Below, piece after piece: positions 59,239 to 64,000 of a DNA stretch of 64,000 nt. The translations under genes were made by a program, and so were the position numbers. Source of the DNA: Pyrenochaeta sp. MPI-SDFR-AT-0127 (Eukaryota > Ascomycota > Dothideomycetes > Pleosporales > Cucurbitariaceae); NCBI GenBank assembly GCA_020747015.1, contig JAGTJM010000022.1, positions 186,001 through 250,000 on the forward strand. The letters run 5' to 3'. The notes under the pieces are model-generated. The model saw only the letters and a list, made by a program, of their open reading frames with translations. It was not told where the DNA came from and made no database searches. Each line of letters opens with the position of its first letter. Within the stretch, counting starts at the first letter, position 1.

Positions 59239-59985
59239 ATGCCTTCCTCATCCCATCTCCGCCTACAAACAACCTTCGAGCCCATCTCCGCTGAGACTGC
59301 CCGCTCCCACTTTGTCTCTTCGCCGCCCCAGAAGAAGCAAAAGATGTCTTTGACCCAGACCTACTACATTGCTGCCTCGGCCCGCTCCAAGCTGGGCAAG
59401 GAGGCATGCAGGGCCGACCACGACCTCCGCCTGCTTGTTGGCCACGCCAACCTCCTCGACAGCCTCATGATCGAACTCCAAGACGCCGAACGCCAGCAAG
59501 AAGCATGGTTCAACCAGACAATGGCAAAGGCCTCCAAGGCTGAGGAGCCCCGACACATCCAGTGGGCCGACAGCATTGCCGAAGAGGCAGAGGACGACTC
59601 CGACTCCGACTCTGACTCCGAGTTCGACGACGACTTCGACATGGTCCCAATGCCCCGCAACATTGTCCACGCCCCCGTCCAGATCACAACCATGGAGATT
59701 GACGACGAGGAGGAAGAGGAGTTCTACGACGACATGGAGGACGACTCAGACCTTGCCCTCACCCGCGTGCCCTCGCAACTGCAATCACCACCCGAGCTCG
59801 TCTACGAGGAGGACTCTGACGACGAGTCGCCGCCCGCCTCGCCGCCGCAGTCAACCCTCAACTTCTCAGAGAAGGAGGCCATGCTCACAACAACCTACTA
59901 CAACGCAAAGCCACAATCACAATTCTTGGAGGACGACCATCCGCTGTTCATGGACACCACTGCTCCGCTCATCACAAGTTATTAG
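59239..59985 (+). CDS. Acidic conserved fungal protein of unknown function
   Basis: A single-exon gene of 248 residues. The N-terminal third is basic to neutral with a conserved-looking helical core (SLTQTYYIAASARSKLGKEA, then LRLLVGHANLLDSLMIELQD) that resembles a widespread filamentous-ascomycete hypothetical family. Residues about 110-215 are very acidic, with DDSDSDSDSEFDDDFD and MEIDDEEEEEFYDDMEDD. The C-terminus contains FLEDDHPLF, a conserved-looking short end motif. There is no signal peptide or membrane helix. The acidic tracts suggest a nuclear or chaperone-like binding role, but that is inference. The start at 59239 (MPSSSHLRLQ) is the first ATG of the frame; an internal ATG at MSLTQTYY is an alternative. 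Confidence 0.8.
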   Translation: MPSSSHLRLQTTFEPISAETARSHFVSSPPQKKQKMSLTQTYYIAASARSKLGKEACRADHDLRLLVGHANLLDSLMIELQDAERQQEAWFNQTMAKASKAEEPRHIQWADSIAEEAEDDSDSDSDSEFDDDFDMVPMPRNIVHAPVQITTMEIDDEEEEEFYDDMEDDSDLALTRVPSQLQSPPELVYEEDSDDESPPASPPQSTLNFSEKEAMLTTTYYNAKPQSQFLEDDHPLFMDTTAPLITSY

Positions 59986-62900
59986 GCCGGCACACACCAC
60001 CTGCTTCGACCTTTTGATTTTTGATACGCATTTTTAGCGAGCGAGTCCTTTACAGCATGGCGCCTTGGGAGCATTATACCTCACACATATGAATTTCATT
60101 TTTTCTGGCATATACCGCAGCGCGGGTTCTGATAGCTACAACCAGCTATCAAGGGCTACTCTACTCATCACTACTACTTGGATGGAAGGTTACACAATGG
60201 ACGCATGGACGAACTGGGGGGGAAATTGGTCGCGAGCGGTATGAGCTCTCCCACATTTCTTGGTCGAGACTCCCGCCATTAGTTAGGAATCAATATGATC
60301 ATCACACCCAAAAACAAAATCTCCCACTGCCACATGTGATGCTTTGCTATCGCTGCACGCTGCATGCTAATCAGCCATGTAGGTCACGAGTACCCCTGCA
60401 CATGCTGAGGTCAGGGTCTTGTCGGCACACTTTACATGCCCTCCACCCCCCATTAACAAGCAATTGCACCATAGTTTGCGAAAAAATAACCGTCAACGCT
60501 CGACGCGAGGCGCCAACAATCATTTCAACGTCACGTTTGTAGTTTACTTTCCTGTTTGATCGACTTTTCGCGGCCAGTGCGTCACTGCGATGCTTGGACA
60601 CGCGGCGGAACCCACGCCGTCGGCCTTGTCGCCTGGGTCCTGAGCGCGGATCGCCCAGGCAACTCCCATCGCAACTCCTGCCTGATGAAACGATCCATCC
60701 GGTGAGGTCCAATATCAATAATTCACCTTCTTCCTTCGTTTGGGACGCGAATGCACTGCGGATTGGGAATTGCGTGGCATTTACGGGCGGGCACTGCCTT
60801 GTTGCAGACGCATACACACCTCATGACCCCCCCAGAAAGTGTCTGCCTGGGGGAACTTGCGTATGCGTATCGCGTCCACAAACGATACGGTGCCGCAGGT
60901 CGCCGCGGCCAAGCTCGGCACCCGTATCTGGGCTCGGGGTTTGAGGGCCCCGACGCGGAGATGGTAGGAGGAGAGGGGAGGGTCACGTTGGCATTCCGCT
61001 CGGTCGAAACGCGGGTTGATGAAGCGAACGGGAGCGGATCATGGCGAACTGGTTGCTCCGACTTTTGCAACAAAATCTCTCATTGCGCAAATGCGTCACT
61101 TGACGATGCTTGGTGCTACTGCTCAGCAGGACCATGGGGTCCTGTCACGGAACCCACTCTACAGATTATGGACAGTCCCAGCTGTCACAGTCTTGCACCA
61201 CCTTCCCCCAGCTTGTCAAAGATTCAAAGGGCATGTCACAATGCTGATCCTGGGCTCCCCACGCTGCATGCCATGCGCTATTGCGATACCGGCTATCCTC
61301 CGCCAGAAGCGCTCGTCTCGAAACACCCACATCGTCTCGTGCAGAGTGCATGCACGCAAACTAGGCATTCAAAACCAAATATCGGATCCGATCTTGTGGA
61401 ATTGCAATCTTGATACCCGATGTCCTTTGCTCCGTGCGCAGTTTCAACACCGTGGTTTGATCTCTAAAGTGTGATTGCGATCCTTTATGCGTGCATGGAC
61501 TGCTCGAAGCGCCTTGTGGCTTGTTGGTGCCTCGCGTTTCGCTCACCGAAAGTGGCTTTGAAACAAAGTACCTTTCTGGGTAATGCGCTTAACCCGGCAC
61601 GCATGTTAGACGAGGCGGAATGGTATTCCTCCAATTGTCTTTGATAGACGAGCATGTTTCAAGCAACTGATTGCTCATTGATGACCTGGCACTGCCAACT
61701 CATATCCATTCAACAGCCTTGGAATGGTTCTGGCCCCTTCCTTGACTCTTTTTCCCCAGCAACCGCCCTACTTAATTGTGGGCCTTGCTGTTTTGTCTTT
61801 TTTGCGCTTGCAGTCGCCAAAAGAGGGAAATGCATAACGCCTTAAGCAGCCCCAGACAGCAATCAGATCCTACATGTCAAATCGCGGACCCCGGCTGAGC
61901 AAGACCCCTGATACATCTAATCGTGGCGCGATAGGAGTACCTGGCCCCCTGCCAATCAATGCAAATAGGCATGTTGCTGATGTTATACGCCTATGAGGGA
62001 TATGCATCTCACTCAGCGCTTGATCCGCGACAAAAGCTGAGCTCTCGGTTTGAACGATGAATACCCTCACAAGGTTAGGAGATGACTAGATGTGGCTTTA
62101 TTTGCTCACTGAGCAGCTCGCACTAAATCAACGGATTAGTAACGTGGCTGCACCGTGGATCACATTCTCGTATCGTCTATTAGGCAGCCCGTCGGAGATA
62201 GCAATCGGTCTTAAACTTGACGCATACAATCGTTTAATACATCTGCAAGCCACATTTACCCTTATTTCCCTCACTTAAGCGTTCGGACGTAACGACCGTC
62301 GTTAAACTACCACCCGAGGTTGTTCACATCATCAATGACTGAACTTGCTCCTAGGGCCCGTTAGTCGCAATCGTCGTTGCTGGATAAGCTTTCCGAGTCA
62401 CGCCTTTACCATGGTGAACCACACAACAACCGAGGATCCATGACGATGTCGACCCGCGCTCGCGCCGGAACGGATACTTTTCCTGACTACCCGCCGTCCT
62501 TCGCAATCGATAACGACCCTCTCACATTACATGGCCAACGATAAGGTGTATCGCGTATTGACCGTATCCCGTCCAGCAAAACGGCTTTGGACGGATGAAC
62601 ACCCATGGCAACTATATGAGCATCTCACGATACATCACGTACAGCCTGTCGGTGCAAAGTCGTTCCTTCCGTATCCGCGACTAGGTTCACGACCGCCCGG
62701 ATGGCTGTGTATCCCTCCCCCGATCGTCCGCCGGCGCAACGGTATTCAAGAACCGGAGGTCCGCCAGCCTCGTTGACATGTGCTCCACTCGTGCTCGCTC
62801 GCTCGCTCGCACACGCGCGCCGACCCGTCCACCGAGGCAAAGCTGCATCAGTGACAAGTTTGCTAGGGAAAGGAAAAAAAGGGTAAAAGTCTTTTTTTTT

Positions 62901-64000
62901 TTGCGAAAAGACTTTCCCACTCCTAGCGCGGAAAAAGTGCAGGCATAGGAGTATTGCAGCCTTGCAATTTTTTCCTTTCTCAGGGCACGGAGAATTTTCC
63001 GCCTAGTCCCTTCCGATCCACTAATATCGCCGTCAATTTGTCCAAAGGACAGAGAAATAAAAGGATTTTCTTTGCATTGAATGGAGCCCCAAGCTCCCTG
63101 GTACTTGACTATGAAAGCGGGTCTCCCTCTGACTGGTCTTATCACACCACTCTAAAAAAAAATTAAATGGAAGGGGGGGACTTCGCATCGATTTGCCCGA
63201 GCCTCGGAGACTGTAACACCGATGCATCGTGAAAAATGTTGTGGTGTTGAGGCGCACACGGCAATAACAGCACCTGCACGCCGGCCTCGGCACTAATGCA
63301 GCGAAAAGAAAAAAAACTCCACTCTCCCACTCCTCGCTCAACCCTGGACACTGTGCCTAGCGGGATTTGCAAAGAAAGCGAGAAAACGTGTCATGGTCAA
63401 AAGGGGGTGTCTGGTGTGGCGGTGGACAGCATAAGCTGAGCCCAAGGGAAATATAGTGGTGCGTTTTTTGCTCCACGGCCAAACTGACCGCCTCTGCAAC
63501 CTGTGCAATGCAGGGGTAGCGGTGAGTATCAAACTACTGCCAGCAACAACATTTTTTTCCCTTTTCGCTCGCGGAGTGTTGAGTCACGCGAATTTCCCCC
63601 CTCTTTCGTCGGGCCTTTGTTATTGGATGGAGGACTGCATGTTGAGTCCCAATCTTCGTTCGACTGGTTTTCTACACCGCAATGTGTCGTGTGACATTCG
63701 AGAATGCATCCGACTGGACTGCAAGATTAGCGTTGAGACGTCAACTTCTGATTTCAACAAACTGCGTTCATGATTAGACACGGGGTTAGTAGTCTCACCG
63801 ACACTGACCGTTGTTGGTGATTGTAGGGTTCGTCGTCGCTTACACTTTTTTCCTCACATTGTGCAGGTCACGTTTTCCCCAACGTCGACTACAGTTGGCT
63901 ATGATCTTCCTCTTACACAAGGTCAAGCTCGGATTTGGAAATCTCGAGGCTGATCGCAATAACTGTAGCTTCGATGCCGTTTTCTAGTTGGACTAGATTG
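59986..64000. other. 4 kb region without recognised genes
   Basis: It contains the 3' end of the acidic-protein gene and then no gene I can support. The longest frame (60751-61413, +, 220 codons) has no family features and is crossed by minus-strand frames. A tetranucleotide run (GCTC)4 lies at 62793-62810, and T- or A-runs occur at about 62890-62905 and 63155-63165. It may be upstream DNA of a gene beyond the window. Confidence 0.5.
62793..62810 (+). repeat. (GCTC)n microsatellite
   Basis: Four and a half copies of GCTC in non-coding DNA. Confidence 0.7.

Noticed and set aside
60751..61413. Plus-strand ORF of 220 codons
   Set aside because: No recognisable motif, no signal peptide despite many Cys, and overlapping frames on the other strand; probably chance.
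1..64000. tRNA genes
   Set aside because: I looked for B-box-like GGTTCGAATCC patterns on both strands and found only isolated partial matches (e.g. near 35780) without a cloverleaf. A covariance search would be decisive.
1..64000. Transposons, long terminal repeats, CRISPR arrays or viral insertions
   Set aside because: No reverse transcriptase, transposase or integrase motifs, no long direct or inverted repeats noticed by eye, and no spaced repeats.

Overview
The window is nuclear DNA of a filamentous ascomycete (Pezizomycotina). A Dothideomycete, possibly of the order Pleosporales, fits best, but that placement comes from the general look of the proteins and is not tested. The evidence is: most introns of about 47-80 nt with GT..AG ends and CTAAC/CTGAC-like branch sites; dispersed single 5S rRNA genes; a HacA-type bZIP gene with an Ire1-type splice site; and fungal versions of Mec1, Sch9, Vip1, Utp21, Rsc7 and a seven-helix receptor. 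I see no secondary-metabolite cluster, transposon, CRISPR array, or bacterial or viral gene.

Layout. 1-7.7 kb (-): most of the ATR/Mec1 checkpoint kinase, cut by the window edge inside the kinase domain. 8.4-8.9 kb (+): COX16. 9.6-12.0 kb (-): a single-pass membrane protein of unknown function. 14.2-15.8 kb (+): HMG-CoA synthase. 16.4 kb (-): 5S rRNA copy 1. 16.8-17.6 kb (-): ESCRT-III Did2/CHMP1. 18.1-18.6 kb (-): NC2-beta. 19.9-22.8 kb (+): Sch9 kinase. 24.0-25.2 kb (+): peroxisomal MaoC-type hydratase. 25.8-27.0 kb (+): secreted glutaminyl cyclase. 27.0-30.9 kb: almost gene-free, with weak traces of decayed coding sequence. 30.9-32.2 kb (+): HacA. 33.2-33.6 kb (-): small polar protein. 34.0-35.4 kb (-): FAD-dependent amine/amino-acid oxidase type enzyme. 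36.1-37.8 kb (-): Ser-rich unknown protein. 38.7-40.2 kb (+): RSC7. 40.7-42.8 kb (+): GPCR-like receptor. 43.0 kb (-): 5S copy 2. 43.5-48.3 kb (-): Vip1 diphosphoinositol-phosphate synthase, with two single-base frameshifts. 49.1-52.3 kb (+): Utp21. 53.1-55.2 kb (+): fungal transcription-factor-like protein. 55.2-59.2 kb: gene-poor. 59.2-60.0 kb (+): acidic conserved protein. 60-64 kb: no gene recognised.

The genes are ordinary housekeeping and signalling genes and do not form a pathway cluster. Themes that recur are stress and nutrient signalling (Sch9, HacA, Vip1, GPCR, Mec1), transcription and chromatin (NC2-beta, Rsc7), and ribosome production (Utp21, 5S). I did not find a convincing new multi-gene system. 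The most notable points are gene-level: the HacA unconventional intron and an upstream ORF overlapping its start codon; two isolated one-base deletions and a probable GC-AG intron in Vip1; a NAGNAG acceptor in the receptor gene where only one choice avoids a stop codon; and two diverged 5S genes.
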